Part shown: piece by piece, positions 1 to 8,704 of the stretch
Layout: each line of letters starts with the position of its first letter
Position numbering within the stretch: the stretch's first letter is position 1
Assembly (NCBI GenBank): GCA_002315815.1
Contig: DCIN01000051.1
Coordinates: 1-26,304 of the forward strand
Reading direction: 5' to 3'
Source of the DNA: Bacteroidales bacterium UBA1725
GTDB lineage: Bacteria; Bacteroidota; Bacteroidia; Bacteroidales; UBA932
Length of the DNA stretch: 26,304 bases
Notes under the pieces: model-generated
Seen by the model: the letters and a program-made list of their open reading frames with translations, nothing else
What the model was told of the DNA's origin: nothing
Databases searched by the model: none
Made by a program: the position numbers and the translations under genes

Positions 1-1073
1 TCAACCTCATTGGAGAGCATACCGATTACAACGGCGGCTATGTGTTCCCCGGAGCCATCGACAAGGGACTTATGGCGGAAATCAAGCTCAACGGAACGGA
101 TAAAATTAATGCGTATTCTCTTGATTATGACGCGCAGACTTCCTTCGGAATGAATGAGGAGGACAAACCCAAGGAAGCTTGGGCCTGCTATATCTTCGGC
201 GTTGTACGTGAGACTCTCAAGCGCGGCGGCAAAGTTCAGGGATTCGACACAGTATTTGCCGGTGACGTTCCTCTTGGAGCCGGTCTTTCCTCTTCGGCTG
301 CACTTGAAAGCACCTTCGCGTTCGCAATCAATGACCTTTTCGGAAACAATATAGACAAGTTCGAACTTGCCAAGATAGGCCAGAGCACAGAGCATAACTA
401 CTGCGGAGTCAACTGCGGCATTATGGACCAGTTCGCTTCCTGCTTCGGCAAGAAGGGATGTCTCATCCGCCTCAACTGCAAGACTCTGGAATACAAATAT
501 TTCCCCTTCGATCCCGAAGCTGCCGGATATAAACTTGTTCTTCTCGATTCCTGTGTGAAGCACGAACTTGCCTCATCGGCATACAACAAGAGGCGTGCAT
601 CCTGCGAGAATGCTGCCGCGGCGATACGCAAGAATCATCCCGACGTGGAATTCCTCAGCGATGCAAAGAGACTTTGGCTCGAGGAGGTTAGGACAGAGAT
701 TCCTGAAGAGGATTTCCTCCGCGCGGAATATGTCATCGGTGAAGTTCAGCGTGTGCTCGATGTATGCGACGCACTCGAAAGGGGCGATTATGAGACCGCA
801 GGTGAAATGATGTATCAGACTCACTTCGGAATGAGCAAACTCTATGAGGTAAGCTGCGAGGAACTCGATTTCCTCAACAAACTTGCCCGCAAGATGGACG
901 TGAGCGGATCCCGTGTTATGGGAGGAGGCTTCGGAGGCTGCACAATCAACCTCGTGAAGAAGGAACTCTATCAGCAATTCATCGACACGGCAGTGAAGGA
1001 GTTCAGCGCCAAGTTCGGCCACGAGCCCAAGATATACGACGTGGTCATTTCCGACGGAGCCAGAAAACTGTAG
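1..1073 (+). CDS. galK: Galactokinase, 5' truncated by window edge
   Basis: Phosphorylates alpha-D-galactose to galactose-1-phosphate with ATP, the entry step of the cytoplasmic Leloir pathway. The reading frame is already open at base 3 and begins with the GHMP galactokinase signature (NLIGEHTDYNGG), so the true start lies left of the window, probably about 25-30 codons away. Further motifs are the ATP-binding VPLGAGLSSSAALES, the substrate/catalytic region CGVNCGIMDQFASCFG containing the catalytic Asp, and the C-terminal GGGFGG loop. About 357 codons are visible, against a usual 380-390 in the family. The first internal start candidates (GTG at 42) would remove the sugar-binding motif and should not be used. 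It converges with mutS, with 6 bases between the two stop codons and no room for a separate hairpin terminator. Confidence 0.96.
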   Translation, partial: NLIGEHTDYNGGYVFPGAIDKGLMAEIKLNGTDKINAYSLDYDAQTSFGMNEEDKPKEAWACYIFGVVRETLKRGGKVQGFDTVFAGDVPLGAGLSSSAALESTFAFAINDLFGNNIDKFELAKIGQSTEHNYCGVNCGIMDQFASCFGKKGCLIRLNCKTLEYKYFPFDPEAAGYKLVLLDSCVKHELASSAYNKRRASCENAAAAIRKNHPDVEFLSDAKRLWLEEVRTEIPEEDFLRAEYVIGEVQRVLDVCDALERGDYETAGEMMYQTHFGMSKLYEVSCEELDFLNKLARKMDVSGSRVMGGGFGGCTINLVKKELYQQFIDTAVKEFSAKFGHEPKIYDVVISDGARKL

Positions 1074-1079
1074 TGAGAT

Positions 1080-3668
1080 TCACTTAAGACCCAGTTCGGC
1101 CTTCATCACCCTCAGCAGGTCAAATGCCTGCATAGGAGTCATATTGTTGAGGTCCGCAGCTTCGAGCTTTTCCTTGAGTGAGGACAAAGTCGGGTCGTCG
1201 AGTTGGAAAAAAGAGAGTTGTACTCCGTCATCCGGAATGGAGGAGGCCATCTTCTCTTTTTTCTCAAGCTCGTGGAGAGTCTTTTCAGCCGATTCTATCA
1301 CTTCTCTCGGCATTCCGGCAAGTCTTGCCACGTGGATACCGAAACTGTGGGCCACTCCGCCCGGGGCAAGTTTGCGCAGAAAGATAACGTCCTTGCCCTG
1401 TTCTTTCACACTGATATGATAGTTTCGCACCCTCGGATAGATTTCCTCCAGATCATTGAGTTCGTGGTAATGGGTGGCGAACAGGGTCTTGGCCCCCTTG
1501 CCGTAACTGTGGATATATTCCACCAGTGCGCGGGCTATTGACATTCCGTCATAAGTCGATGTACCGCGTCCTATCTCGTCCAGCAGTATCAGCGAGCGTG
1601 GAGACAGGTTATGCATTATCATCGATGTCTCCAGCATCTCCACCATAAATGTGGATTCCCCGCGGGATATGTTGTCGGATGCTCCCACACGGGTGAAGAT
1701 TTTATCGAAGAATCCGAATCTTGCCGATGCGGCCGGCACAAAAGAACCTGTCTGGGCCATAAGCACAATCAGGGCGGTCTGGCGCAGAAGAGCGGATTTT
1801 CCAGACATATTGGGACCGGTCAGAATCATTATCTGGTCACCTTTGCTGTCCAGAGTGATGTCATTGGGCACATATTCCTCTCCCGGAGACATAAGTGTCT
1901 CGATTACCGGATGCCGGCCTTCCTTTATCTCCAGACTCTGCGACTTGTCCACCACAGGGCGGCGGTAATTCCTGTCAAGTGCCTGTTGTGCGAAACTTTG
2001 TAGTACGTCAAGTCTGGATATGATACGGCAATTGTCCTGTATGTCGCGTATGCACTTCTGAATCTCAGCCACCAGAGAGGCATACAGACCGCTTTCAATT
2101 TCGTAGATTCTGGCTTCGGCTCCGAGTATTTTTTCCTCGTATTCCTTGAGTTCCGGAGTGATGTAACGCTCCGCCCCAACGAGGGTCTGTTTGCGTATCC
2201 ATTCCGGAGGGACCTGTTCCCTGAAGGTGTTGCGTACCTCAAGATAGTAGCCGAACACGTTGTTGTAGCCAATTTTCAAGGATGATATTCCCGTGCGCTC
2301 GCTTTCCTCTGCCTGCATCTTCTGGAGGTAGTCCCTGCCACCCCTCGAGATGTTTCGCAGTTCGTCCAATTCAGCGTTTACTCCGGCAGCTATTATGTCT
2401 CCCTTGCCTATCTGGGGAGCGGGATTATCGGCCATAGTCCCTTTGATTCTTTCAAGAAGACTGTCGGTATTCCTGATTCCTCTTGAGAGTTTCTCCAGAG
2501 CCGGAGTTCCGCAAGATGAACATAGCAGGGAGACTGGACTCATTCTGGAGAGACTGCGTCCCAGTTGCATCACTTCTCTGGGCACTATCTTTCCGGTAGC
2601 GGCTCTGGATATTATTCTTTCAAGGTCTCCGATGTCGGAGATGTAGCCTTGCATCTCTTTCAGGGCTTCGTCGTTGTCGCAGAAGAACTGCACGCTGTCA
2701 TAACGTTCCTCCAGTTCTTTTATGTCCATCACCGGCATAGCGAGCCACTGCCTCAGGAGGCGTGCTCCCATAGGGGAACAGCAGCGGTCAAGAACCTGTA
2801 CCAGAGATACTCCGTCCTGACCGGAGGCCGACTGGAACAACTCGAGGTTACGTACCGTGAATCGGTCCATCCACACGAATTTTCCTTCTTCGATACGGGA
2901 GATGGAGCAGATGTTCCTCAGTCCTATGTGCTGAGTCTGTTCGAGATAATAAATCAGGGCACCGGCGGAGGATATAGCCAGCGGCAGACTGTCCACGGCA
3001 TATCCCTTGAGGCTTCGAACTCCGAGCTGGCTGCACAGTTTCTCGTATGCGGCATCGTACACAAAAGCCCATTCGTCTATGGAACTGATGTAGTATTCGG
3101 CAAATTTCTCTCTGGCTGTACGAAGACAGTCTCTCTGGACTACAAGTTCCTTGGGGCCGAAGGAGGAGAGCAGGGTAGTGATATAATCCATAGAGCCCTG
3201 AGCTATCTGGAAAGTGCCTGTGCTCACGTCAAGAAAAGCCGCTCCGCAGCTGCCGTTGTCGAAACACAAACCTGCGAGAAAGTTGTGCTCTTTCTGTTCC
3301 AGCATACCGTCACCAAAAGCGACTCCGGGTGTAAGTATTTCTGTAATACCTCGTTTAACAAGTTTGTTTTTGCATAGTGCAGGGTCTTCCAGCTGGTCAC
3401 ATATTGCAACTTTATGCCCGGAACGTATAAGTTTCTGCAGATAGCCTTCTATTGCGTGATGCGGGAAGCCCGCCATAGGCGTATCCCCCTTTTCTCCGTT
3501 TGAGCGCCTTGTGAGTACAAGCCCCAGTACTTTGCTTGCCAATACGGCATCGTCGGAGTAAGTCTCATAGAAGTCTCCGACACGGTACAGCAGAAGCGCT
3601 TCCGGATGCTGAGCCTTTATGCTGAAATACTGCTTCAGCATCGGGGTGTCTTCTCCACTCTTGGCCAT
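1080..3668 (-). CDS. mutS: DNA mismatch repair protein MutS
   Basis: Recognises mismatches and small loops in newly replicated DNA and starts repair through an ATP-driven clamp. It is 862 residues, the normal MutS1 length. The mismatch-reading Phe-x-Glu motif is seen as GDFYE (Phe33, Glu35). The core and clamp domains follow, then the Walker A GPNMSGKS (618-625), Walker B LILLDE (693-698), the signature RGTST, and the ATHYHEL segment. The C-terminal tail with helices used for MutL or dimer contacts is present. It starts 29 bases after the YfhO-like gene on the same strand, so it is probably the last gene of a glycosyltransferase-yfhO-mutS transcript, an arrangement with no obvious functional link. 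No damage is seen, so the short-repeat variability elsewhere in the window cannot be put down to a broken mutS. Confidence 0.98.
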   Translation of the reverse strand: MAKSGEDTPMLKQYFSIKAQHPEALLLYRVGDFYETYSDDAVLASKVLGLVLTRRSNGEKGDTPMAGFPHHAIEGYLQKLIRSGHKVAICDQLEDPALCKNKLVKRGITEILTPGVAFGDGMLEQKEHNFLAGLCFDNGSCGAAFLDVSTGTFQIAQGSMDYITTLLSSFGPKELVVQRDCLRTAREKFAEYYISSIDEWAFVYDAAYEKLCSQLGVRSLKGYAVDSLPLAISSAGALIYYLEQTQHIGLRNICSISRIEEGKFVWMDRFTVRNLELFQSASGQDGVSLVQVLDRCCSPMGARLLRQWLAMPVMDIKELEERYDSVQFFCDNDEALKEMQGYISDIGDLERIISRAATGKIVPREVMQLGRSLSRMSPVSLLCSSCGTPALEKLSRGIRNTDSLLERIKGTMADNPAPQIGKGDIIAAGVNAELDELRNISRGGRDYLQKMQAEESERTGISSLKIGYNNVFGYYLEVRNTFREQVPPEWIRKQTLVGAERYITPELKEYEEKILGAEARIYEIESGLYASLVAEIQKCIRDIQDNCRIISRLDVLQSFAQQALDRNYRRPVVDKSQSLEIKEGRHPVIETLMSPGEEYVPNDITLDSKGDQIMILTGPNMSGKSALLRQTALIVLMAQTGSFVPAASARFGFFDKIFTRVGASDNISRGESTFMVEMLETSMIMHNLSPRSLILLDEIGRGTSTYDGMSIARALVEYIHSYGKGAKTLFATHYHELNDLEEIYPRVRNYHISVKEQGKDVIFLRKLAPGGVAHSFGIHVARLAGMPREVIESAEKTLHELEKKEKMASSIPDDGVQLSFFQLDDPTLSSLKEKLEAADLNNMTPMQAFDLLRVMKAELGLK

Positions 3669-3697
3669 ATATCTTCAGAAATAAACTTGAAAAGATG

Positions 3698-6103
3698 TCA
3701 GACAGCAAATTCTTTCTTTATGAATGACAGGGCTATGGATGCCGCCGCCAGCAGGAATATCAGCAATGAGCAGGACCTTGAAATCCGTGCACCCCTTACA
3801 TAGGACTGGGGATCGAAACGCATCACCAGTTCGTGTTCGCCGGAAGGCAGTACGGCACTGCGCAGCACTCCATCATATACATCGATAGCCAATTCATCAC
3901 CGTTTTCGGTTTTGAGAGTCCATCCTGCAGGATAGAATACCTCACTGAACACGGCCTTGCCTCCTGTCTGTGACGAGTAGCTGTAATGCAGTTCGTTGGG
4001 AGCGTATGAAGTAAGAGTAATCTCATCATCATCGCCTTCTTCGAACCATGCGTTGCCCTTGGCGTAGCGGTAGCGCAGAGGAGGCAGTTCGTCTCCTATT
4101 ATGATATATCTGGTATTCATTTCGGCGAGTCCGGGAAGGTAGGGGAGTGAGTCCTCGGCTTCCTGTACAGTGCTTGCTCCGGATATGGATGAATAGAGTG
4201 TATTGATTTCAGAAATCAGGTGGCTGTCTATGAACTCCTGATATCTCTGGAGTTTGGCGGGGGAGTAGCCCCCTATGTTCTTGTGCCAATAGGAAGGGCG
4301 CGAACTGTTGAACACGTCTACGGTAAGGTCGAGAACCCTATAGGATGGATCATTGTCCATAAGAATCATCTCGTCCACCTTTCTCTTGTCGAACTGGCTC
4401 TGGAATTTCTTGGGAGTGATGAAGTCATCGTCATTGAGGTATCTTTTTCCTGCCGCGAACAGATCTGCCAGAACGAGAACGCACACGAGCAATGCCGAGG
4501 CGACTCTGCGGCTCTTGTCCGAAAGACCCCAAAGCAGAAGCAGGACAGCGACGGCTATGAAAAGGATGGAACGCCAGCAGTCGGCCCACAGCAACTGGTG
4601 TCTGTCCGCTGAGAGGGCATCGACAAGCACCTGGGGCTGTGATTTGTCCGAGGAGCCTGTGAAACTCCCGAACATACTCATTCCGAGTGCAAGCAGGAGG
4701 CACAGACCTATGCTCACAGCACCGGCTACAAGAATCCGTCTCCTCAGTACTGCATTATTCTCACTGCTGCGGGCTATGTTGTCCAGCATCAGGAATCCCA
4801 GCACCGGCAGGGTGAACTGCAGGATGACGAGAGCCATAGAAACTGTCCTGAAGCTGTTGTACATAGGAACGAAATTGTAGAAGAACTTCGTGAATGCAAT
4901 AAAGTGGTATCCCACAGCGAGGAACACAGCAATCAGAGTGGCGGCAAGCGCCCACCATCTCTCCTTGCCTCTGTAGTAAATCAATCCGAAAATGAAGAGG
5001 AAAATGGTCACGGCTCCCAAATACATTGGTCCTGCGGTGAATGGCTGCGGCCCCCAGTAGAGTGGAAGGTTCTTGCTGATTTCCTTCAGATTGCTCTGGC
5101 CTGCCTGTTTGAGCAGAGCGTATGTCTCCGATTTGTCAGGGTTGACAGCACCAGCTGATGAACCTCCGTTGTAGTTGGGAATGAGAAGATTGGGAAGTTC
5201 TTCCCAACCATAGGACCAGGATGTGGCATAGTCCAGATCCAGACCCTTGTTCGCTTTGTTTCCGTCTGCATCCGCCGTACTGCCACCTCTCATCGAGTAA
5301 GGCTTGTATTCGAGGGTCGGCAGAAGTTTGATGGCGTTTGTACCTATTCCCACGCAACCCAGAAGCAGCAGAAGTGCTGAAGCGGCAAAGAATTGTCCAT
5401 AGGATTTGCGCCTTTCCTTTGACAATGAAAGATGTATGAAAAGTACAAGAGCGTAGAGCAGAATCATCAGGGCGAGATAAAAACTTATCTGCGGATGATA
5501 GGCCTTGATCTGAAAACTCAGGAAAAGACCGAATCCGGCTGCCCCGAGAAATGTTTTGGCGAGCCATCCGCCCTTTTTACCCTTTATCGCCTTGTTATAG
5601 GTATAAACCACTGCGGCAAGCACCCAGGGGAGGAAGGCCAGAGCCTGCATCTTGGTATTGTGCCCTACCTGAATAATTTGAAAATTGTAGGAACAGAACG
5701 TGACCGCCACTGCGCCTCCAGCTGCAATCAGAGGATTCACTCCGAGAGAGAGCAGGAGAAGGAATGCTCCCACAAGGGATATGAAAAGGTAAGTGGCGGG
5801 GCGTTTTCCTTTGAGAAGAAGATTGTAAATGCCCAAGGTCCAGTCTCCTTCAGAAGGGGTCTGTATTGTGGTGGTAGGCATTCCTCCGAACATCGATTCA
5901 GTCCAAGCAGTCTTGTCTCCGGGATGGGCCGAATTCCAGGTATGCATCTCGTGAGCCATTCCTTGCCAACCGGATATGTCGCTTTGGTTCACTATCTTTC
6001 CTCCAAGTACCTGTGGCACGAAAGCGTATGAAAGGACCAGGAATCCAATCAATATTCCTATATATACAAGCAGTTTCTTCTTCATCGTATCAATATTGTT
6101 CAT
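3698..6103 (-). CDS. YfhO-family polytopic membrane protein (GT-C-like)
   Basis: An 801-residue integral membrane protein with roughly a dozen hydrophobic segments in the first 560 residues, a periplasmic C-terminal domain, and one last membrane segment just before the C-terminal KKEF. The layout, the N-terminal QSDISGWQGM region and the TWTESMFGGMPT-like loop are typical of Bacteroidetes proteins annotated as YfhO. YfhO proteins are GT-C-like; in Firmicutes they add sugars to cell-wall polymers from lipid-linked donors. The substrate here is unknown, but a nucleotide-sugar glycosyltransferase lies immediately upstream, which suggests joint work on a surface glycan. The start could be the ATG at 6103, which overlaps the upstream gene by 14 bases, or the ATG at 6085 (MKKK), which gives a more standard signal-anchor start and no overlap. 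I give the longer form; both are plausible. Confidence 0.85.
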   Translation of the reverse strand: MNNIDTMKKKLLVYIGILIGFLVLSYAFVPQVLGGKIVNQSDISGWQGMAHEMHTWNSAHPGDKTAWTESMFGGMPTTTIQTPSEGDWTLGIYNLLLKGKRPATYLFISLVGAFLLLLSLGVNPLIAAGGAVAVTFCSYNFQIIQVGHNTKMQALAFLPWVLAAVVYTYNKAIKGKKGGWLAKTFLGAAGFGLFLSFQIKAYHPQISFYLALMILLYALVLFIHLSLSKERRKSYGQFFAASALLLLLGCVGIGTNAIKLLPTLEYKPYSMRGGSTADADGNKANKGLDLDYATSWSYGWEELPNLLIPNYNGGSSAGAVNPDKSETYALLKQAGQSNLKEISKNLPLYWGPQPFTAGPMYLGAVTIFLFIFGLIYYRGKERWWALAATLIAVFLAVGYHFIAFTKFFYNFVPMYNSFRTVSMALVILQFTLPVLGFLMLDNIARSSENNAVLRRRILVAGAVSIGLCLLLALGMSMFGSFTGSSDKSQPQVLVDALSADRHQLLWADCWRSILFIAVAVLLLLWGLSDKSRRVASALLVCVLVLADLFAAGKRYLNDDDFITPKKFQSQFDKRKVDEMILMDNDPSYRVLDLTVDVFNSSRPSYWHKNIGGYSPAKLQRYQEFIDSHLISEINTLYSSISGASTVQEAEDSLPYLPGLAEMNTRYIIIGDELPPLRYRYAKGNAWFEEGDDDEITLTSYAPNELHYSYSSQTGGKAVFSEVFYPAGWTLKTENGDELAIDVYDGVLRSAVLPSGEHELVMRFDPQSYVRGARISRSCSLLIFLLAAASIALSFIKKEFAV

Positions 6104-7499
6104 CTGTATCGTTCATTTGTATCATTCGCCTGCATCGTTCAGCTGTATCATCCCCTGTATCATCCCCTGCATCGTTCGCCTGTCTGTCGTCATTGACTCT
6201 TGTCCGCATCTCTTCGGCCACTCTTTCGAAAATTCCGGTCAGTTCTTCTGTAAGCATACGACGGGAATAGCGGTCTATGTTCGAATTCAGAGTTCTGCTT
6301 TCTCCATTGCAGCGGCGCAGCCATTCAAGGTTTATGAATTGTTCGATCTCATCGGTCCTGTCCCATCCGAACATCTCTCCGGCTTCACATTCCTTGAGCA
6401 GGTCTGCGGCGGCTCCGTCTTCCTGCCCTATGCCCAAAACAGGTCTGCGGGCGGCAAGATATTCGAAAATTTTACCAGGATAGACTTTGCTGTATTCGGG
6501 TTCCCGGCGCAGAGGCAGTATCAGAATGTCCGCACTTCGCTGGGCAAGAACGGTGCTGTCGTGTGGAAGATAGCCCTCGGCTGAGAGATTGTCAGCGAGC
6601 CCCCTGGAAACAATGGCCCGGATGATTTCCGTGTCGGTCTTGCCTATCAGCCGTATCTTCAGTGCCTTTGCGAACGCTGCGTCTTGAGAGCACATTTTTG
6701 AGAGCACATCCCAAAGATTGAGAGGGTTGCCGTCTGCGGCGAATAGCCCTGTATGAACAATGGTGAAACCATTTTCGGTCGTATTCTCCTGCGCTGCGAA
6801 GTCAGATTCGTCGAAGCCGTTGGTGACAAGCAGTACCGGTTTGTCGGTCTTTGCCTGAAAGTCTTTCTGAACTCTGGGAGTAACACTTATTGTGGCATCG
6901 GCTTCGGCAAGTACCGCTGACTCAAGTCTGAAATGCTTCCTTTTCGCCAGGGGCCAGAGTCCGAGGTGCTTGAAATAGAACATCTCTGTCCAGGGATCAC
7001 GGAAATCGGCCAGCCAGTTCAGACCTGTGGCCTTCTTCACTCCACGTCCTATCAAGTGCATCGATTGGGGCGGACCTGTCGTGACCATAATGTCCACAGG
7101 GTGTTTTTTTAGATATTCAACAAGATATTTGACAGACGGTTTCACCCAGCTGATGCGTGGGTCCGGAACAAACAGATTGCCTCGGAGCCAGATAGCAATC
7201 TTCTGCTTGACACTTTTCTTTTGCGAGTTGATGGGGTTGACCTGAGTGCCTGCCTTCTTGCGGGTAAGTTTGCGGTAGAAATTGTAGGGTTCGTGGATGG
7301 GTGTCCTGATAACCTCGGCTTCCTGTGGAATTTCCTTCAAAAGGCTTTCGTCCACAGCCAGTTGTTCCGGATTGGAGGGGGTGAAAATCACCGGCTGCCA
7401 CCCGTATTGGGGAAGGTATTTCGCAAACTTCACCCATCTCTGGACGCCTGACCCTCCTGTCGGGGGCCAATAATAAGTGATTATCAGAACTCTCTTCAT
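6090..7499 (-). CDS. Family 4 glycosyltransferase
   Basis: A GT-B fold retaining glycosyltransferase, expected to act at the cytoplasmic face on a lipid- or polysaccharide-linked acceptor. The N-terminal half begins MKRVLIITYYWPPTGGSGVQR, the usual glycine-rich acceptor-side motif. The middle has VTTGPPQSMHLIG and DFRDPWTE, common in Bacteroidetes GT4 proteins. The C-terminal half has the sugar-nucleotide-binding stretch YPGKIFEYLAARRPVLGIG with its Glu. I chose the ATG at 7499 because homology starts there and a promoter lies just upstream; the open frame extends 40 codons further (to 7619) but covers that promoter. The last 30 or so residues are acidic, low in complexity (AGDDTGDDTAERC) and encoded by a 12-13-base tandem repeat, so the tail may vary between strains. 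It heads an apparent operon with yfhO and mutS. Donor and acceptor are unknown. Confidence 0.9.
   Translation of the reverse strand: MKRVLIITYYWPPTGGSGVQRWVKFAKYLPQYGWQPVIFTPSNPEQLAVDESLLKEIPQEAEVIRTPIHEPYNFYRKLTRKKAGTQVNPINSQKKSVKQKIAIWLRGNLFVPDPRISWVKPSVKYLVEYLKKHPVDIMVTTGPPQSMHLIGRGVKKATGLNWLADFRDPWTEMFYFKHLGLWPLAKRKHFRLESAVLAEADATISVTPRVQKDFQAKTDKPVLLVTNGFDESDFAAQENTTENGFTIVHTGLFAADGNPLNLWDVLSKMCSQDAAFAKALKIRLIGKTDTEIIRAIVSRGLADNLSAEGYLPHDSTVLAQRSADILILPLRREPEYSKVYPGKIFEYLAARRPVLGIGQEDGAAADLLKECEAGEMFGWDRTDEIEQFINLEWLRRCNGESRTLNSNIDRYSRRMLTEELTGIFERVAEEMRTRVNDDRQANDAGDDTGDDTAERCRRMIQMNDTDEQY
6105..6180. repeat. 12-13 bp tandem repeat at glycosyltransferase 3' end
   Basis: About six units of the type TGTATCATTCGCC follow one another: 6105-6117, 6118-6130, 6131-6143, 6144-6155, 6156-6167 and 6168-6180. 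Four are 13 bases and two are 12 bases. The unit length is not a multiple of three, so gain or loss of one copy would shift the frame of the glycosyltransferase tail and move its stop codon relative to the start of yfhO, which lies at the left edge of the tract. Confidence 0.8.
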
Positions 7500-7510
7500 A
7501 TTGCAAACAA

Positions 7511-7541
7511 CAAAATTAACAATTATTCTTCTGACCACAAA
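7511..7541 (-). promoter_or_regulatory. Promoter for glycosyltransferase-yfhO-mutS
   Basis: Reading the minus strand, TTTG (7541-7538) is followed after 19 bases by TAATTTTG (7518-7511), matching the Bacteroidetes -33 TTTG and -7 TAnnTTTG elements. The -7 element ends 11 bases before the chosen ATG, so the leader would be only a few bases long. Confidence 0.6.
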
Positions 7542-7625
7542 TCCTGTTGAATATCCCATATTTTCGTTCCCCGACTTGTTTTGTATTATGCGGGATGCAT
7601 TTTCCAGACGGTGGAGCAATTGATT

Positions 7626-7991
7626 TCATATTCCTAGAACAATAGCTGGTGATATGTTAAGTCTGCGGCAAATTTTTTGAGCCAAATCAAAGGTCGGATT
7701 ACATTTTCCGGAAAGAAGGGCGCTTACCCTTGACTGGCTTGTACCCAGCATAGAGGCAACGTCATTTTGAGAAAGCCCTTGTTCAAACATACGTTCTTTA
7801 ATGCATTCCTGTAATGTTGGAGTACCCAAATCAAAGTGTTCGTCAGAGTAATCGGCAATAAGATTTGACAGAATGCAGTATTCCATCTTTTTGGGATCGT
7901 TGTCAGACATTTCTTCGGTAACGTCATTCACCAATGCCTCAATCCGGCTGAGAGCCCACTCATATTGTTCTCTATTTTCAATCTTTGTCAT
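7626..7991 (-). CDS. higA: HigA-type antitoxin, XRE-family helix-turn-helix
   Basis: Antitoxin and probable autorepressor of the neighbouring HigB toxin. The 121-residue protein has an acidic helical N-terminal half (about 1-55), likely the toxin-binding part. A C-terminal XRE helix-turn-helix follows (about 62-115; LSQNDVASMLGTSQSRVSAL), and the protein ends in NISPAIVLGI. This N-terminal toxin-binding, C-terminal DNA-binding layout matches HigA of HigBA systems encoded in toxin-first order. The start codon overlaps the higB stop by 4 bases (ATGA type), implying translational coupling. It ends 126 bases before the glycosyltransferase start, and a separate promoter lies in that gap, so higBA is probably its own unit. 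Confidence 0.88.
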   Translation of the reverse strand: MTKIENREQYEWALSRIEALVNDVTEEMSDNDPKKMEYCILSNLIADYSDEHFDLGTPTLQECIKERMFEQGLSQNDVASMLGTSQSRVSALLSGKCNPTFDLAQKICRRLNISPAIVLGI

Positions 7992-8284
7992 AGTATTGTA
8001 ACATCTTTTATCTTATCATATTCGGCGTGTGTACCAATCCACCTTACAAGGATGGTGTTGTTGAAGAACTTTACGACAACAACCAGTCTGTGATGACCTC
8101 CGTGGATGTTGAAAACATAATGTTGATTCCCAGGCATATCTGCATCACCAAAAGTCTGGCGGACATCAGCAAAACTATTCCACTGGCTCTCTTCCACCTT
8201 TGCTATCCACTCCTGAATAGAAGTTTTGCAATCAGGATGTTTATCAGCATATAACCGCAAAGTTTCTTTAGTAATAATTCTCAT
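7988..8284 (-). CDS. higB: HigB-type mRNA interferase toxin
   Basis: A RelE-superfamily ribosome-dependent mRNA endonuclease of the HigB type, 98 residues from the ATG at 8284 (MRIITKETLR). Family features seen are the central HYVFNIHGGHHRLVV segment and the C-terminal VRWIGTHAEYDKI, which is near-diagnostic for HigB toxins. The open frame reaches back to 8392, but the extra 36 codons cover the promoter and show no family similarity, so I chose the internal ATG. The toxin gene precedes the antitoxin gene, as is usual for higBA, with a 4-base overlap. The local sequence is more AT-rich than the flanking housekeeping genes, which fits acquired DNA. Confidence 0.9.
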   Translation of the reverse strand: MRIITKETLRLYADKHPDCKTSIQEWIAKVEESQWNSFADVRQTFGDADMPGNQHYVFNIHGGHHRLVVVVKFFNNTILVRWIGTHAEYDKIKDVTIL

Positions 8285-8290
8285 ATGTAG

Positions 8291-8333
8291 CAAATATACA
8301 TATTTTTGATAATCTATCCAAAATATAGATAGA
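8291..8333 (-). promoter_or_regulatory. higBA promoter with overlapping inverted repeat
   Basis: On the minus strand, TTTG (8322-8319) and TATATTTG (8298-8291) are 20 bases apart, a near-consensus Bacteroidetes promoter. An inverted repeat, TCTATC-N9-GATAGA (8333-8313), surrounds the -33 element and is a natural operator for HigA. The -7 element ends only 6 bases before the higB ATG, so the transcript may be leaderless. Confidence 0.6.
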
Positions 8334-8394
8334 CATTTCTTATGGAGGGGGTGAGACCATCCCGGCAAGCCATTATCAAATGGAGAATGCAAGG

Positions 8395-8416
8395 ACGTAC
8401 ATTTTGTTTTGTACGT
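8395..8416. repeat. Short palindrome, degenerate hairpin of repeat copy A
   Basis: ACGTACA (8395-8401) and TGTACGT (8410-8416) form a 7-bp stem with an 8-base loop. The right arm continues as TTTTGTACGTGACAGCAC, identical to the right arm of the perfect hairpin at 26205-26243, so this is a decayed copy of the same element. It lies just upstream of repeat copy A. Confidence 0.65.
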
Positions 8417-8427
8417 GACAGCACCGT

Positions 8428-8644
8428 CTCTTACTACATCTTTTTCGTTTTATTGAGTAAAATTTGGAGATTTCCTTTTTTTTATCTTCGCCGATAGTTG
8501 CAATTCTCCGTAAGCGAAGTGTCCGTAGTATTAATTCAAGTCCTTGAGTTCAATACACTTATGAGCTTCAATGCTTTTATGTGTCACAAAACTGATATGA
8601 GCCGAATTAGAATATCGCCAGTTCTGCTGCCGACATTGCTGCCG
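8428..8644 (+). repeat. Repeat copy A: promoter/leader cassette
   Basis: About 215 bases are roughly 90% identical by eye to 11632-11848. The copy contains the TTTG element (8463-8466), an 8-T tract (8476-8483), a weakened -7 element TATCTTCG (8483-8490; one mismatch to TAnnTTTG), the leader, and the first 16 codons of the lipoprotein gene found intact after copy B. Similarity stops in the signal-peptide region. No functional gene follows here, so this is probably what is left after deletion or recombination of a second such operon. Confidence 0.85.
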
Positions 8645-8704
8645 ATTCCGCTCTCTGTCAATCGGAACAAAACGAATCCGAAACGTTCCCGTAATACATC
8701 ATAA
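8597..8704 (+). pseudogene. 5' remnant of a thioredoxin-lipoprotein gene
   Basis: The ATG at 8597 opens a frame reading MSRIRISPVLLPTLLP, matching the intact lipoprotein at 11803 (MSRIRISPVLMPTLLP) with one change. After codon 16 the frame runs into unrelated sequence rich in Arg and Asn and stops at 8704. The rest of the signal peptide, the lipobox and the thioredoxin domain are absent. Two in-frame ATGs upstream (8561 and 8579) are also conserved between the copies. Confidence 0.75.

Noticed and set aside
2565..3377. 270-codon open frame on the plus strand
   Set aside because: It lies antisense to mutS, has no recognisable motif, and mutS is unmistakable in this place.
8341..8700. Possible small transposon or MITE at copy A, given the hairpin and T run
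   Set aside because: No terminal inverted repeats bound the whole element, no target-site duplication is seen, and the right part is coding sequence of a lipoprotein gene. A duplicated leader explains it better.
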